A stretch of 35,533 nucleotides of DNA, from positions 1 to 35,533 of the forward strand of contig UBNE01000037.1 in NCBI GenBank assembly GCA_900466745.1, read 5' to 3'. The notes beneath the pieces are model-generated. The model ran no database searches. It was given only the letters and a program-made list of their open reading frames with translations, and was not told the DNA's origin. Made by a program: the position numbers and the translations under genes. Position 1 is the first letter of the stretch. Each line of letters begins with the position of its first letter. Below, piece after piece: positions 24,899 to 33,348 of the stretch. This DNA comes from Hyphomicrobiales bacterium. GTDB taxonomy: Bacteria; Pseudomonadota; Alphaproteobacteria; Rhizobiales; Beijerinckiaceae.

Positions 24899-25080
24899 GG
24901 GCTTTCTCCTTTCGAAGCGAACTTCGGCAGGAAAACCAGGGCAGAGCAAAAGCTGTTCCGGAGAAGGCGGGTCACGAGTTGTTAACGTTTCGCAACCCGC
25001 TCCGGAATCCGCAGGCCGCGCAAGAGCTTATCCGTTCAACCGGGAGTGATCGCGCCGTTCGCGACGGCCCGATCGTCGCC

Positions 25081-25118
25081 GGAGCCGAAACGAAAGCGGC
25101 GGGGACAGGCCCCGCCGC
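25081..25118 (-). terminator. Intrinsic terminator after tctC
   Basis: A perfect 9-bp stem GCGGCGGGG (25096-25104) / CCCCGCCGC (25110-25118) with loop ACAGG, 24 bp after the tctC stop codon on the minus strand. It is followed there by TTTCGTTTCGG. It closes the lysR-tctB-tctA-tctC unit. Confidence 0.65.
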
Positions 25119-25142
25119 GCAGATCCTGGGTTTTCGGGCCGC

Positions 25143-26117
25143 TTATTGCTTCGGCGCGGCCGAGAGCGCGGGAGTCAGCTTGTCGGCGTCGCGCTTGATC
25201 AGGGCGGCGAAACCGGCCGGCGTCCGTTCCTCGGCCGTCGGCAGCACGGTGCCGAGATCGAGCAGGCGCTTCTTGGTGCCTTCGTCGTTCAGCGCCTTGT
25301 TCAGCGCGTCGACGAGCTTGTCCACGGCCTCCTTCGGCATCCCCTTCGGGCCGGCGATGCCGTTCCACGCCTCGATCTGGTAGTCGGGCAGGCCGGCTTC
25401 CTTGGTCGTCGGCACGTCGGGCAGGGCCGGCGAGCGCTGGGCCGAGGCGATGGCATAGGCCTTGATCGTGTTGGCGCGGACCTGCTCGGCGACCGAGACG
25501 ATCTGGTCGCACATGAAGTCGACCTGGCCGGAGACGAGGTCGTTCAGCGCCGGGCCGGTGCCGCGATAGGCGACGGCGTTGATCTTCGGCGTGCCGAGAA
25601 TGCCCTTGAGCAGGGTGCAGGTCGTCCAGGAGACCGAGCCGAGGCCGGCATGGGCCTCGTTCACCTTGTCGGTGTTCGCCTTCACATAGGCGACGAACTC
25701 CTTGAGGTCCTTCGGCTCGAAGCTCTTGCGCGCCACGATCAGGATCGGCGTGCCGCCGGCGAGCCCGATGGTCTGCATGCCGTTGATCGGGTCGTATTTC
25801 AGGCCGGGATAGGTGGCGGGCGCCGCCGAGAAGGTGCCCAGATGCCCCATCGCGATGGTGTAGCCGTCCGGCGCCGCCGTGACCGCGCGGGTGATGCCGG
25901 TGGTGCCGCCGGCGCCGGCGACGTTCTCGATCACGATCTGCTGGCCCAGCGTCTTCGACATGTTGTCGGCGACGATGCGCGCGATGATGTCGGTCGGGCC
26001 GCCGGCCGCGAAGGGCACGATCATGGTGATCGGCTTGGTCGGGTAGCCTTGCGCCTGCGCGCCGCCGGCGAAGGCCAGCGCGGTGGCGGCCGCGAGGCCG
26101 AGAACGAGCTTCTTCAT
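25143..26117 (-). CDS. TctC-family substrate-binding protein
   Basis: Periplasmic binding protein of a tripartite tricarboxylate transporter, 324 residues. Signal peptide MKKLVLGLAAATALAFAGG is followed by AQAQG with cleavage near residue 22. The TctC/Bug domain has YPTKPITMIVPFAAGGPTDIIAR, GQQIVIENVAGAGGTTG, the AYRGTGPALNDLVSGQVDFMCDQ ligand-binding loop and QRSPALPDVPTTKEAGL. The substrate is not predictable: the family binds citrate, other di- and tricarboxylates and unrelated acids. The start ATG at 26117 and the 65-bp gap to tctA place it last in the operon. Confidence 0.92.
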   Translation of the reverse strand: MKKLVLGLAAATALAFAGGAQAQGYPTKPITMIVPFAAGGPTDIIARIVADNMSKTLGQQIVIENVAGAGGTTGITRAVTAAPDGYTIAMGHLGTFSAAPATYPGLKYDPINGMQTIGLAGGTPILIVARKSFEPKDLKEFVAYVKANTDKVNEAHAGLGSVSWTTCTLLKGILGTPKINAVAYRGTGPALNDLVSGQVDFMCDQIVSVAEQVRANTIKAYAIASAQRSPALPDVPTTKEAGLPDYQIEAWNGIAGPKGMPKEAVDKLVDALNKALNDEGTKKRLLDLGTVLPTAEERTPAGFAALIKRDADKLTPALSAAPKQ

Positions 26118-26182
26118 GCGTATTCCTCCCTGTGGTCGTTGATGATGGAGCTTAAGGCGGGGGGCCGCCGCGGCAACCCCCG

Positions 26183-27694
26183 TCATTCGGTGAAGACCTC
26201 CTCGCGCTTCTTCGAGATCGCGGGCAGCAGCGCGATCGCCAGGACGAGCACGGCGACGATCAGCAGCGCCAGCGAGATCGGCCGCTCCTGATAGTCGATG
26301 AAGGTGTAGAAGGAGCCGCGCGAGATGATCAGCGCCTGGCGCAGCTTCTCCTCCATCAGCTTGCCGAGGACGAAGCCGAGCAGCATCGGCGCCGGCTCGA
26401 AGCCGAGCTTGATCAGGAGGTAGCCGAACAGCCCGAACAGCGCCGTGAAGGCGACGTCGAGCGGCTGGTTGTTCACCGAGTAGATGCCGATGCAGCAGAA
26501 GATCAGGATCGCCGGGAACATCAGCCGGTAGGGCACCTGCAGCAGCTTCACCCACATGCCGACCAGCGGCAGGTTGATGACGAGCAGCATCAGGTTGCCG
26601 ATCCACATCGAGGCGACCATGCCCCAGAACAGCTCCGGGTTGCGGGTCATCACCTGCGGTCCGGGGATGATGCCGTGGATGGTCATCGCGCCGACCATCA
26701 GCGCCATCACCGCATTGGGCGGGATGCCGAGCGTCAGCAGCGGGATGAAGGCGGTCTGGGCGCCGGCGTTGTTGGCCGATTCCGGCCCGGCGACGCCCTC
26801 GATCGCGCCCTTGCCGAAGCGCGACGGGTCCCTGGCGATCTTCTTCTCCATGGTGTAGCTGGCGAAGGGGCCGAGCACCGCGCCGTTGCCGGGCAGGATG
26901 CCGAGGATGCCGCCGACGAAGGTGCCGCGCAGCACCGGCGCCGCCGCCTGTTTGATATCCTCCCAGCCCGGCAGCAGCCGGCCGATCTTGGCCTTGACCA
27001 CGTCGCGCGCCTCGGGATTTTCGAGGTTGCGCAGCACCTCGGCGAAGCCGAACACGCCCATCGCCAGCACCGAGAAGTCGATGCCGTCCGAGAGCGAGGC
27101 GACGCCGAAGGTCAGCCGTTCCTGGCCGGTTTCGAGGTCGGTGCCGACGGTCGAGAACAGCAGGCCCAGCATGATCATGCAGAAGGCCTTGAGGATCGAG
27201 CCGCGTGCCAGCACGACCGCGAAGCAAAGCCCCATCACCATCAGCGAGAAATACTCGGCCGGGCCGAAGAGCAGCGCCATCTTGGTCAGCGGCGCGCCGA
27301 GCGCGGCGATGATCAGGGTGGCGACGCAGCCGGCGAAGAAGGAGCCGATCGCGGCGATGCCGAGCGCGATGCCGGCGCGGCCCTGCTTGGCCATCTGGTG
27401 GCCGTCGAGCGTGGTGACGACGGAGGTCGCCTCGCCGGGGATGTTGACCAGGATCGCCGTGGTCGAGCCGCCATATTGCGCGCCGTAATAGATGCCGGCG
27501 AGCATGATCAGCGCGCCCGTCGGGTCGAGGCCGAAGGTGATCGGCAGCAGGATCGAGATCGTCGCGATCGGCCCGACGCCGGGCAGCACGCCGATCAGCG
27601 TGCCGACGAGGCAGCCGGCGAAGCACAGCGCGATGTTCTTCAGCGTCAGCGCGACGCCGAAGCCCAGCGAGAGGTGGGAGATCGTCTCCATCAT
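26183..27694 (-). CDS. TctA-family large membrane permease
   Basis: The large permease subunit (503 residues, about 10-12 membrane segments) of the tripartite tricarboxylate transporter. It shows the family hallmark near the N-terminus, GVLPGVGPIATISILLPITFGLDP, then MLAGIYYGAQYGGSTTAIL and NIPGEATSVVTTLDGHQMAKQG. A second copy of the hallmark is GGILGILPGNGAVLGPFASY, followed by GVAGPESANNAGAQTAFIPLLTLGIP. These duplicated loops reflect internal pseudo-symmetry. It lies 3 bp after tctB on the same strand, and the start MMETISHLS is probably coupled to tctB translation. Confidence 0.95.
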   Translation of the reverse strand: MMETISHLSLGFGVALTLKNIALCFAGCLVGTLIGVLPGVGPIATISILLPITFGLDPTGALIMLAGIYYGAQYGGSTTAILVNIPGEATSVVTTLDGHQMAKQGRAGIALGIAAIGSFFAGCVATLIIAALGAPLTKMALLFGPAEYFSLMVMGLCFAVVLARGSILKAFCMIMLGLLFSTVGTDLETGQERLTFGVASLSDGIDFSVLAMGVFGFAEVLRNLENPEARDVVKAKIGRLLPGWEDIKQAAAPVLRGTFVGGILGILPGNGAVLGPFASYTMEKKIARDPSRFGKGAIEGVAGPESANNAGAQTAFIPLLTLGIPPNAVMALMVGAMTIHGIIPGPQVMTRNPELFWGMVASMWIGNLMLLVINLPLVGMWVKLLQVPYRLMFPAILIFCCIGIYSVNNQPLDVAFTALFGLFGYLLIKLGFEPAPMLLGFVLGKLMEEKLRQALIISRGSFYTFIDYQERPISLALLIVAVLVLAIALLPAISKKREEVFTE

Positions 27695-27697
27695 CGC

Positions 27698-28216
27698 TCA
27701 GATCCCCAGGAGCCAGGGCGCGAGCGGGATCGGCAGGCTCAGCGCGTATTTGAACAGCAGGATGCAGGCCGCCGACATCGCCACGGCGAAGATCAGCAGC
27801 TCCGGGAGCTTGCGGTCATCGGCGGCGAGCCCGGAGAAGAAGATCAGCAGCGGGCCCGCCACCATCAGCCCGAGCGCCGGAACCCGGATCGGCCCGAACT
27901 CGAAGCCGCGGATGGTGAGGCCGAACAGGCAGGCGCCGCCGAGCGCGAAGAAGATGCCCCTCCAGGACCAGCCCGCCAGCTTCTCGCCATGGTAGCGCAG
28001 GGCGGAGAGCGACAGCATCAGCCCGAGCAGCCCGCAGATCGCCGCGAAGGCCTTGGGCAGCATGCCCGGCCCGAGCTGGCGCAGCGTGCCGGCCGGCAGC
28101 TCCCAGGAGAAGACATAGGCGCCGATCGCCAGCAGGATCATGAACAGGCCGCCGGCGAAATCCTGCGTGGAGCGGATGCGCAAGCCCTGGGCTCGCTCTA
28201 TCTGGTTCAAACTCAT
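27698..28216 (-). CDS. TctB-family small membrane subunit
   Basis: A 172-residue protein with four hydrophobic segments (about 19-37, 52-69, 87-104 and 110-165 with a break), as in the TctB subunit of tripartite tricarboxylate transporters. Typical blocks are DFAGGLFMILLAIGAYVFS and LGPGMLPKAFAAICGLLGL. The ATG at 28216 overlaps the lysR stop codon by one base (TGATG), so it is translated with the regulator. tctA starts 3 bp after its stop codon. Confidence 0.9.
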   Translation of the reverse strand: MSLNQIERAQGLRIRSTQDFAGGLFMILLAIGAYVFSWELPAGTLRQLGPGMLPKAFAAICGLLGLMLSLSALRYHGEKLAGWSWRGIFFALGGACLFGLTIRGFEFGPIRVPALGLMVAGPLLIFFSGLAADDRKLPELLIFAVAMSAACILLFKYALSLPIPLAPWLLGI

Positions 28217-29190
28217 CAGGCTCCTCCGGCAGGCGATGGGGTTCGGGTCCGCTTGGGCGATTGTGCGGGTGGCAGGACGTGGCGCTCCTCGATCAGCGTC
28301 ACGCTCTCGCGCAGGATCGCGAGGAAGTCGTCGCGGGCCGGCAGCTTCTGCTGCGGCCGCCAGGCGACGCCGACCAGCGCGCCGGGCGGCGGCGGGTCGA
28401 GCATCGCGCCGCGCAGGCGCCGCATCGTCACGCCGGGGAAGGAGAGGCGGGAGACCCAGTCGGGCGCCAGCGCCATGCCGAGACCGGCCGCCACCGCCGA
28501 CATCATCGCCGGCTTCTCGGTCGCCTCGATCACCACGTTCGGCACGGCGCCGACGCTTTCGAAATAGGCCATGACGAGATCGTAAGCATAGGGCCGGATC
28601 CGCTTCGAGGGCACCACGAAGGGTTCGCCGACGAGGTCGTGCATGGTCAGGTGCTCGCGCGCGGCGAGCGGATGGTCGTCGCGCAGCACCACGAGCGGGC
28701 GCTCGACGCGCAGGATCTCGAAGGCGCAGTCGGTTGGCTTGCGCGGCGGGCGGACCAGGGCAAGGTCGAGCTTGCCGGCCTCCAGCATCTGCACCAGCGC
28801 GGCCGTCATCGCCTCGGCGAACTTGATCTCGATGCCGGGGAAACGCTTGCGGAAGGTCATCAGCGCTTCCGGCACGAAGCTCGACGAGGCGGCGTCGATG
28901 GCGCCGACGCGCAGCACCTTGCCGGAGGCCAGCGAAGCCTCGCGCACCGCCCGCGAAGCCTGCTCCATCTTGACCAGGATGCCCTTTGATTCCTCGAGCA
29001 TGATCAGGCCGGCCCGGGTGAGGGCGACCTGCCGCGTGGTACGGGTCAGGAGATTGACGCCGAGCTCGTCCTCGAGCGCGCTGATCTGGCGCGACAGGGC
29101 CGGGGGAGCCACGCCCAGACGCTCGGCCGCGCGGCCGAAATGCAGCTCCTCCGCCACCGCGATGAAGCATCGCAGTTGCCGCACGTCCAT
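28216..29190 (-). CDS. LysR-family regulator at the head of the tct operon
   Basis: A 324-residue LysR-type regulator. The N-terminal winged helix is MDVRQLRCFIAVAEELHFGR, followed by AAERLGVAPPALSRQISALEDELG, then TRTTRQVALTRAGLIMLEE. The C-terminal effector domain begins near 90 (LRVGAIDAASSSFVPEAL). Unusually for LysR regulators of transport genes, it is co-directional with tctBAC and overlaps tctB by one base rather than being divergent, so it would be co-transcribed with its likely targets. The C-terminal ~25 residues are Pro/Arg-rich. The 145-bp upstream gap (29191-29335) has CCTAGG twice (29275, 29316) and a TCTTTCGGC direct repeat (29292, 29308), candidate operator elements. Confidence 0.92.
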   Translation of the reverse strand: MDVRQLRCFIAVAEELHFGRAAERLGVAPPALSRQISALEDELGVNLLTRTTRQVALTRAGLIMLEESKGILVKMEQASRAVREASLASGKVLRVGAIDAASSSFVPEALMTFRKRFPGIEIKFAEAMTAALVQMLEAGKLDLALVRPPRKPTDCAFEILRVERPLVVLRDDHPLAAREHLTMHDLVGEPFVVPSKRIRPYAYDLVMAYFESVGAVPNVVIEATEKPAMMSAVAAGLGMALAPDWVSRLSFPGVTMRRLRGAMLDPPPPGALVGVAWRPQQKLPARDDFLAILRESVTLIEERHVLPPAQSPKRTRTPSPAGGA

Positions 29191-29335
29191 GGTCGTCCCC
29201 TGTTCCCCGTATCGCTTGCCGCGATATCTCAGTCAGTGGGGCGTGCTGATAAAGCCTCCAGCCGACAAATCGACCCTAGGACAATTCATAATCTTTCGGC
29301 AATAAAGTCTTTCGGCCTAGGCTGGCCGTCTTGGC

Positions 29336-30262
29336 TCAGGCCGGCCGCAGGCGCGCCATCCTGAACAGCCGGCCGTCGATCAGGGCAAGCCCGACGAAGA
29401 TCGCGGCCATGCCGGCGAAATGACGCGGCAGCAGAGCCTCGCCCAGCAGACCCGAGCCCAGCAGGATGGCGCTGACCGGGATCAGGAAGGTGACGAGCAT
29501 CACATTGCTCGGTCCGGCCGTGCGCATGATCCGGAAGAACAGGAGATAGGCCAGCGCCGTCGAGATCAGTGCCAGCCCGACAAGCGCCAGAACGGCCTGG
29601 TGGGACGGCACCGGCAGGGTCCAGGGCGGATGCAGGACGAAGACGATCGGGAACATCATCAGCGTCGAGGCCGAGAGCTGGCCGGTGGCGGCGACCAGCG
29701 GCGACACGCCACGGAAGCGCCGGCCGAGCAGGCCGGAGAAGGCGTAGGAGACGGCGGCGAGAATGCAGGCGAGCTGTGCGGCCAGATGGGAGCCGAGGCC
29801 GCTGATCGCGTCGGGGCCCATCAGGATGGCGACGCCGACGAGACCGGCCAGCACGCCGCCGAGCTTCAACCCGGTCGCTTTTTCGTTGCCGGAGCAGTGC
29901 ATCACCAGCACCGCGAAGATCGGCGTCGTCGCGTTCAGGATCGAGGCGAGGCCGCTCGCGATCTGCTGCTGCCCCCAGAGAAACAGGCTGAACGGGATCA
30001 GGTTGTTGAGGAGACCCATTCCGAAGAAGGCCAGCCACAGCTCGCGCCCGACGGCCATCGACTGCCCGGCAATGCGGACGACAAGGAGCAGCGCCAGCGC
30101 GGCGAGACCGACGCGGACCTGCACCACCGCGAAGGGCGGCCACTCCGCGACGGTCAGCTTGTTGAAGAAGAACGAACCGCCCCACAGGATCGACAGAACG
30201 ATCAGCAGGAGCCATTCGAGCGGGCCCATACGCAGCGTGGGGGTGGAAATCGGCTGTGTCAT
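29336..30262 (-). CDS. EamA/DMT-family transporter
   Basis: A 308-residue integral membrane protein with ten hydrophobic segments in two EamA repeats: WLLLIVLSILWGGSFFFNK and PPFAVVQVRVGLAALALLL in the first half, GDxVGxLx-like LGGVLAGLVGVAILMGPDAI in the middle, and LALISTALAYLLFFRIM and FLIPVSAILLGSGLLGE in the second. Drug/metabolite transporter family, probably an exporter; the substrate is unknown. The ATG at 30262 is used; an in-frame ATG at 30292 would add ten residues. Neither has a strong Shine-Dalgarno. It lies downstream of the glutathione S-transferase gene on the same strand with a 91-bp gap. Confidence 0.88.
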   Translation of the reverse strand: MTQPISTPTLRMGPLEWLLLIVLSILWGGSFFFNKLTVAEWPPFAVVQVRVGLAALALLLVVRIAGQSMAVGRELWLAFFGMGLLNNLIPFSLFLWGQQQIASGLASILNATTPIFAVLVMHCSGNEKATGLKLGGVLAGLVGVAILMGPDAISGLGSHLAAQLACILAAVSYAFSGLLGRRFRGVSPLVAATGQLSASTLMMFPIVFVLHPPWTLPVPSHQAVLALVGLALISTALAYLLFFRIMRTAGPSNVMLVTFLIPVSAILLGSGLLGEALLPRHFAGMAAIFVGLALIDGRLFRMARLRPA

Positions 30263-30353
30263 GGCGGAAGCTCTGCTCGCTGGCCGGGTCATTCCGCGTC
30301 AGTAGGTGGCCGGACGAGGTCCGGCCACCCGGATTCTGGGCGGGCCTTTCCGC

Positions 30354-31016
30354 TCAGGCGGGCTCGGCGTCGCGCGCCTGCCACATCGCCTGGAAGGCCG
30401 GCCGCGCCTGGCAGGCCTCGAGCCAGGCCTTGACGTTCGGATTGGCGTCGAAGAGCTCGCTCGCCGGCCTGGCGTAGCGGATCACCTCGGCGACGTTGAT
30501 GTCGGCGACAGTGAAGCGGCCGCCCATCACATGGCCCTTGCCGTCGGCCAGCGTCCTGTCGAGCACGGCGAAGGGCGCCTTCAGGGCGGCGAGGGCGGCC
30601 TCGGCCACCTCCGGCTTGCGCTTCTCCGGCGGGAAGGCGGCGAGATGCTGCTGCAGGCTGAGCGCGTTCGTCTCGCATTCCGTGGCGGCCCAGAGCGCCC
30701 ACATGATCGCGAGCCCTTCCTCCTGCGCGTTCTGGGGCGCCAGCGGGCCGCCATGCTTGCGGGCGAGATAGAGGTTGATCGCCAGCGATTCGTGCAGCTT
30801 GAAGCCGTTGTCGTCGATGCTGGGGATATGGCCGTTGGGGTTGACCTTCAGGAATTCGGCGCTGCGGGTGTGGAGCGGCGCGCCGGGCGCGTCCGGGTCG
30901 GGCAGGCGGTAGGCCTGGATGACCGGCACATGGGTGAAGGGCAGGCCGAGCTCGTTCGCGAGCCAGATGACGCGCGTCGCGCGCGAGCGGTAGCAGCCGT
31001 AGATCGTCAGGGTCAT
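30354..31016 (-). CDS. Glutathione S-transferase family protein
   Basis: A 220-residue GST. The N-terminal thioredoxin-like domain starts MTLTIYGCYRSRATRVIWLA, with Ser/Arg at the position of the catalytic residue. It includes FLKVNPNGHIPSIDDNGFKLHESLAINLYLARKH, where the cis-Pro and the glutathione-binding ESLAI are seen. The C-terminal helical domain has the N-capping box FTVADINVAEVI. It probably conjugates glutathione or acts as a peroxidase/isomerase; the substrate is unknown. The ATG at 31016 is the family start; the frame is open further upstream without resemblance. Confidence 0.9.
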   Translation of the reverse strand: MTLTIYGCYRSRATRVIWLANELGLPFTHVPVIQAYRLPDPDAPGAPLHTRSAEFLKVNPNGHIPSIDDNGFKLHESLAINLYLARKHGGPLAPQNAQEEGLAIMWALWAATECETNALSLQQHLAAFPPEKRKPEVAEAALAALKAPFAVLDRTLADGKGHVMGGRFTVADINVAEVIRYARPASELFDANPNVKAWLEACQARPAFQAMWQARDAEPA

Positions 31017-31345
31017 CGCGTGAGGTCCGGTGTCGGATGCAGGATGACGGAGGTGCCGGCGGGCTGCCGGTTCCATCCCGGCCAGCATAGGCGGACGCCT
31101 CTTTCCGACAAGGCCCCGGAACCATGCTGCGCTGCCAAAAAGAGTTTGACGGCGCCGCCTTGCCGGTGCAGACAGCCGGATGTCGCCGGCCCATGCGGCC
31201 GGCACTCACAGGACAACCAGACCCGATGCCAACCGACAGTCCCAGTCGACAGTCGAAGCCGTCTGCTGCCGCCTCGCGCGGCTGATCCGGGTCCCCGGCT
31301 CAGCCGGGCGATCGGTGCGGACGGCCGATCGCCAGGATAAGAGCC
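31017..31345 (+). promoter_or_regulatory. 329-bp gap with two tandem hairpins before mgtE
   Basis: Divergent gap between the GST gene and mgtE. Next to mgtE lie two consecutive hairpins. The first is 31279-31306: 7-bp outer stem, one mismatch, then a further 4-5 bp with a 4-nt loop. The second is 31308-31332: perfect 8-bp stem GCGATCGG/CCGATCGC with a 9-nt loop. It ends 1 nt before the AGGATAAG ribosome binding site (31334) and 13 nt before the ATG. Upstream there is a CGACAGTC direct repeat (31234-31241 and 31247-31254). The position suggests a cis-acting leader, but it does not match the M-box Mg2+ riboswitch. The remainder shows no gene. Confidence 0.45.
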
Positions 31346-32713
31346 ATGAACGAGATTGAACTCGCCCCCGATCTGCTGTCGGTCGTCGTCGCCAAGACGC
31401 TGGCGGAGGAGCATGTCGCGGACATCGTCGAGATGCTCGACGAGCAGGACAGCGCCACCGTCGCGCATATCCTGCAGGAGCTGCCCTTCGAGCGCGCCGT
31501 CGACGTGCTCGACCAGCCCGAGCTGACCGACGCCGCCGAAGTGCTGGCGCTGCTCCCGGACGACCGGGCCGGCGCGCTGCTTTCGGCCATGTCGGCCGAC
31601 CGCGCGGCCGACGTCTTCCAGGAATTCGACGAGGCGACCCGCCAGCGCCTCGGCGCGCGCATGGACCGCCAGATGCGCTCCGACCTGCGCAAGCTGCTGG
31701 CCTATCCCGAGCACAGCGCCGGCTCGATCATGACGACGGAGTTCGTCAGCGTGCCGTCGAGCTGGACGGTGCAGCAGACGCTCGACCATATCCGCCGCGT
31801 CGAGCGCTCGCGCGAGACGGTCTATGCGATCTACGTGCTCGATCCGGCGACCAAGAAGCTGGTGCGCGCCGTCTCGCTGCGCCGGCTGATCGCCGGCGAT
31901 CCGTCTGCGCCTGTCGAATCGGTCGTGCCCGCTCACCGGCCGATCACCGTGGCGCCGGAGACCGACCGCGAGGACGTCGCGCGGCTGATCACGAAATACG
32001 ACCTGCTCTCGGTGCCCGTCGTCGACGGCGAGGACCGCGTCATCGGCATCGTCACCTTCGACGACGTCATCGACGCGATGATCGCCGAGACGACCGAGGA
32101 CGTGCAGAAGCTCGGCGGCATGGAGGCGCTCGACGAGCCCTATAACGAGATCGGCTTCTTCGCGATGATCCGCAAGCGGGCCGGCTGGCTCTCGATCCTG
32201 CTGCTGGGCGAGATGCTCACCGCCTCCGCCATGCAGTTCTTCGAGTCGGAGCTGGAGAAGGCGATCGTGCTGACGCTGTTCATCCCGCTGATCATGAGCT
32301 CGGGCGGCAATTCCGGCTCGCAGGCGACCTCGCTGATCATCCGGGCGCTGGCGCTGCGCGAGATCTCGCTGAAGGACTGGTGGCGGGTCATCCTGCGCGA
32401 ATTGCCGTCGGGCCTCGTGCTGGGCTCGATCCTCGGCGCCATCGGCGTCGCCCGCATCGCGATCTGGCAATGGCTCGGCTTCTACGATTACGGGCCGCAC
32501 TGGATGCTGATCGCGGCGACGGTCGGCGGCGCGCTGATCGGCATCGTCACCTTCGGCTCGCTGATGGGCTCGATGCTGCCCTTCCTGCTGAAGCGGCTCG
32601 GCTTCGACCCGGCCAGCGCCTCGGCGCCGCTGGTGGCGACCATGGTCGACGTCACCGGCCTCGTCATCTATTTCGGCGTGGCGGCGGTGATCCTGAGCGG
32701 CACGCTGCTGTAA
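31346..32713 (+). CDS. mgtE: Magnesium transporter MgtE
   Basis: Inner-membrane Mg2+ channel, 455 residues. The N-terminal MgtE_N superhelix (about 15-125) has repeated DVLDQPELTDAAEVLALLP-type units. Two CBS domains follow (about 130-255), including TVQQTLDHIRR and YDLLSVPVVDGEDRVIGIVTFDDVIDAM. The C-terminal transmembrane domain has five segments. The pore signature is LIMSSGGNSGSQATSLIIRALA, and PLVATMVDVTGLVIYFGVA closes the protein. Mg2+ bound between the N and CBS domains gates the pore in characterised homologues. Two hairpins precede the ribosome binding site, which may control translation. Confidence 0.95.
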   Translation: MNEIELAPDLLSVVVAKTLAEEHVADIVEMLDEQDSATVAHILQELPFERAVDVLDQPELTDAAEVLALLPDDRAGALLSAMSADRAADVFQEFDEATRQRLGARMDRQMRSDLRKLLAYPEHSAGSIMTTEFVSVPSSWTVQQTLDHIRRVERSRETVYAIYVLDPATKKLVRAVSLRRLIAGDPSAPVESVVPAHRPITVAPETDREDVARLITKYDLLSVPVVDGEDRVIGIVTFDDVIDAMIAETTEDVQKLGGMEALDEPYNEIGFFAMIRKRAGWLSILLLGEMLTASAMQFFESELEKAIVLTLFIPLIMSSGGNSGSQATSLIIRALALREISLKDWWRVILRELPSGLVLGSILGAIGVARIAIWQWLGFYDYGPHWMLIAATVGGALIGIVTFGSLMGSMLPFLLKRLGFDPASASAPLVATMVDVTGLVIYFGVAAVILSGTLL

Positions 32714-32755
32714 GGGTGCCCGTCTTCGACCCGGGAATCGCGAGCGAGGGAGCGC

Positions 32756-32790
32756 CCTCTCGTCACGAGAGGCTCGGGGCAGGCCCGAGC
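32756..32790. terminator. Two adjoining hairpins between mgtE and the toxin module
   Basis: CCTCTCG/CGAGAGG (32756-32762 and 32766-32772, loop TCA) is followed directly by GCTCGGG/CCCGAGC (32772-32778 and 32784-32790, 5-nt loop). They share one base, so only one can form fully. They lie in the 104-bp gap between convergent mgtE and the antitoxin gene. No T-tract. Confidence 0.45.
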
Positions 32791-32817
32791 ATCAGGCGCC
32801 TGCCGGCGGCTCAGCGG

Positions 32818-33096
32818 CTATGCGACCGCCTCGGCCACCATCTCCGGATGCAGGCCGATCACCCGCACATAGGCGATGGCGAAATCAGGCGCGGTGGCCC
32901 GCGCCTGCTCCCAATCGCGCAGCGTGCCGACCGGCACCCGGAACCGGCTGGCGAATTCGGCTTGCGACAGGCCGAGCCCGGTCCGCGTCCGGCGGATCAG
33001 GCGCGCGCGCTGGCCCCGATCCAGCGCTTTGGCCGATGCGTCGAAATCCTCGGCGTCGATCGGATCAGCAGGCAGCGCGGTAGGCGCGTTCTTCAC
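32818..33096 (-). CDS. HTH-type antitoxin partner of BrnT
   Basis: A 92-residue protein. After an acidic N-terminus (DPIDAEDFDASAKALDRGQ) it has an XRE-type helix-turn-helix: ARLIRRTRTGLGLSQAEFAS followed by RFRVPVGTLRDWEQ. The C-terminal helix is APDFAIAYVRVIGLHPEMV. It overlaps the toxin gene by 32 bp and is the second gene of the pair, the usual order for BrnT-BrnA. Classic BrnA antitoxins have a ribbon-helix-helix C-terminus; here the partner is HTH-type, a recognised variant in alphaproteobacteria. It would neutralise BrnT and repress the shared promoter by binding the palindrome at 33351-33369 (inferred). Confidence 0.82.
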   Translation of the reverse strand: MKNAPTALPADPIDAEDFDASAKALDRGQRARLIRRTRTGLGLSQAEFASRFRVPVGTLRDWEQARATAPDFAIAYVRVIGLHPEMVAEAVA

Positions 33097-33340
33097 CTTT
33101 GTTGCTCCTTCTCACCGAGATGAAGCGGGGCAGATCACCCCGCCAGACGAAAACGCCGGTGAACAGCTTCTCCTCGACCAGGCCGACGACCTTGAACCGC
33201 TCCTCGCCGTCGATCTCGCGGATGGAGGGAATGATCAGATGATCGCTGTCCTCGAAGATCCGATCGCCGAAGGCTAGCGGCAGCCGGTGCTTCGCACGGT
33301 TGGCCGCGTCCTTGACGGGATCGAACCGATCGTCCGTCAT
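33065..33340 (-). CDS. brnT: BrnT-family ribonuclease toxin
   Basis: A 91-residue protein with the BrnT fold markers: FDPVKDAANRAKHRLPLAFG near the N-terminus, RIFEDSDHLI, the conserved EERFKVVGLVEEKLFTGVFVWRG, and the C-terminal ISVRRSNKGEERAY. BrnT is a RelE-like ribonuclease that stops growth by cleaving RNA under stress until its antitoxin binds it. The gene starts MTDDRFDPVK at 33340, only 8 nt after a perfect TATAAT, so its mRNA should have little or no leader. The antitoxin gene overlaps it by 32 bp. Whether it is active cannot be told from sequence, but the motifs are intact. Confidence 0.85.
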   Translation of the reverse strand: MTDDRFDPVKDAANRAKHRLPLAFGDRIFEDSDHLIIPSIREIDGEERFKVVGLVEEKLFTGVFVWRGDLPRFISVRRSNKGEERAYRAAC

Positions 33341-33348
33341 CTGTAGCG

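Noticed and set aside
26675..28567. A 630-codon open frame on the plus strand, rich in Asp, Arg, Glu and Gln, and similar long frames at 3669-5219 (+), 5760-7649 (-) and 8628-10391 (-)
   Set aside because: Each lies antisense to genes with clear family motifs (tctA/tctB, radical SAM, methyltransferase/metallopeptidase, ETF-QO). They are low-complexity and arise from high G+C third positions.
31017..31345. M-box (ykoK) Mg2+ riboswitch before mgtE
   Set aside because: The leader is too short after any plausible start, and only two simple hairpins are visible, not the three-helix M-box core.
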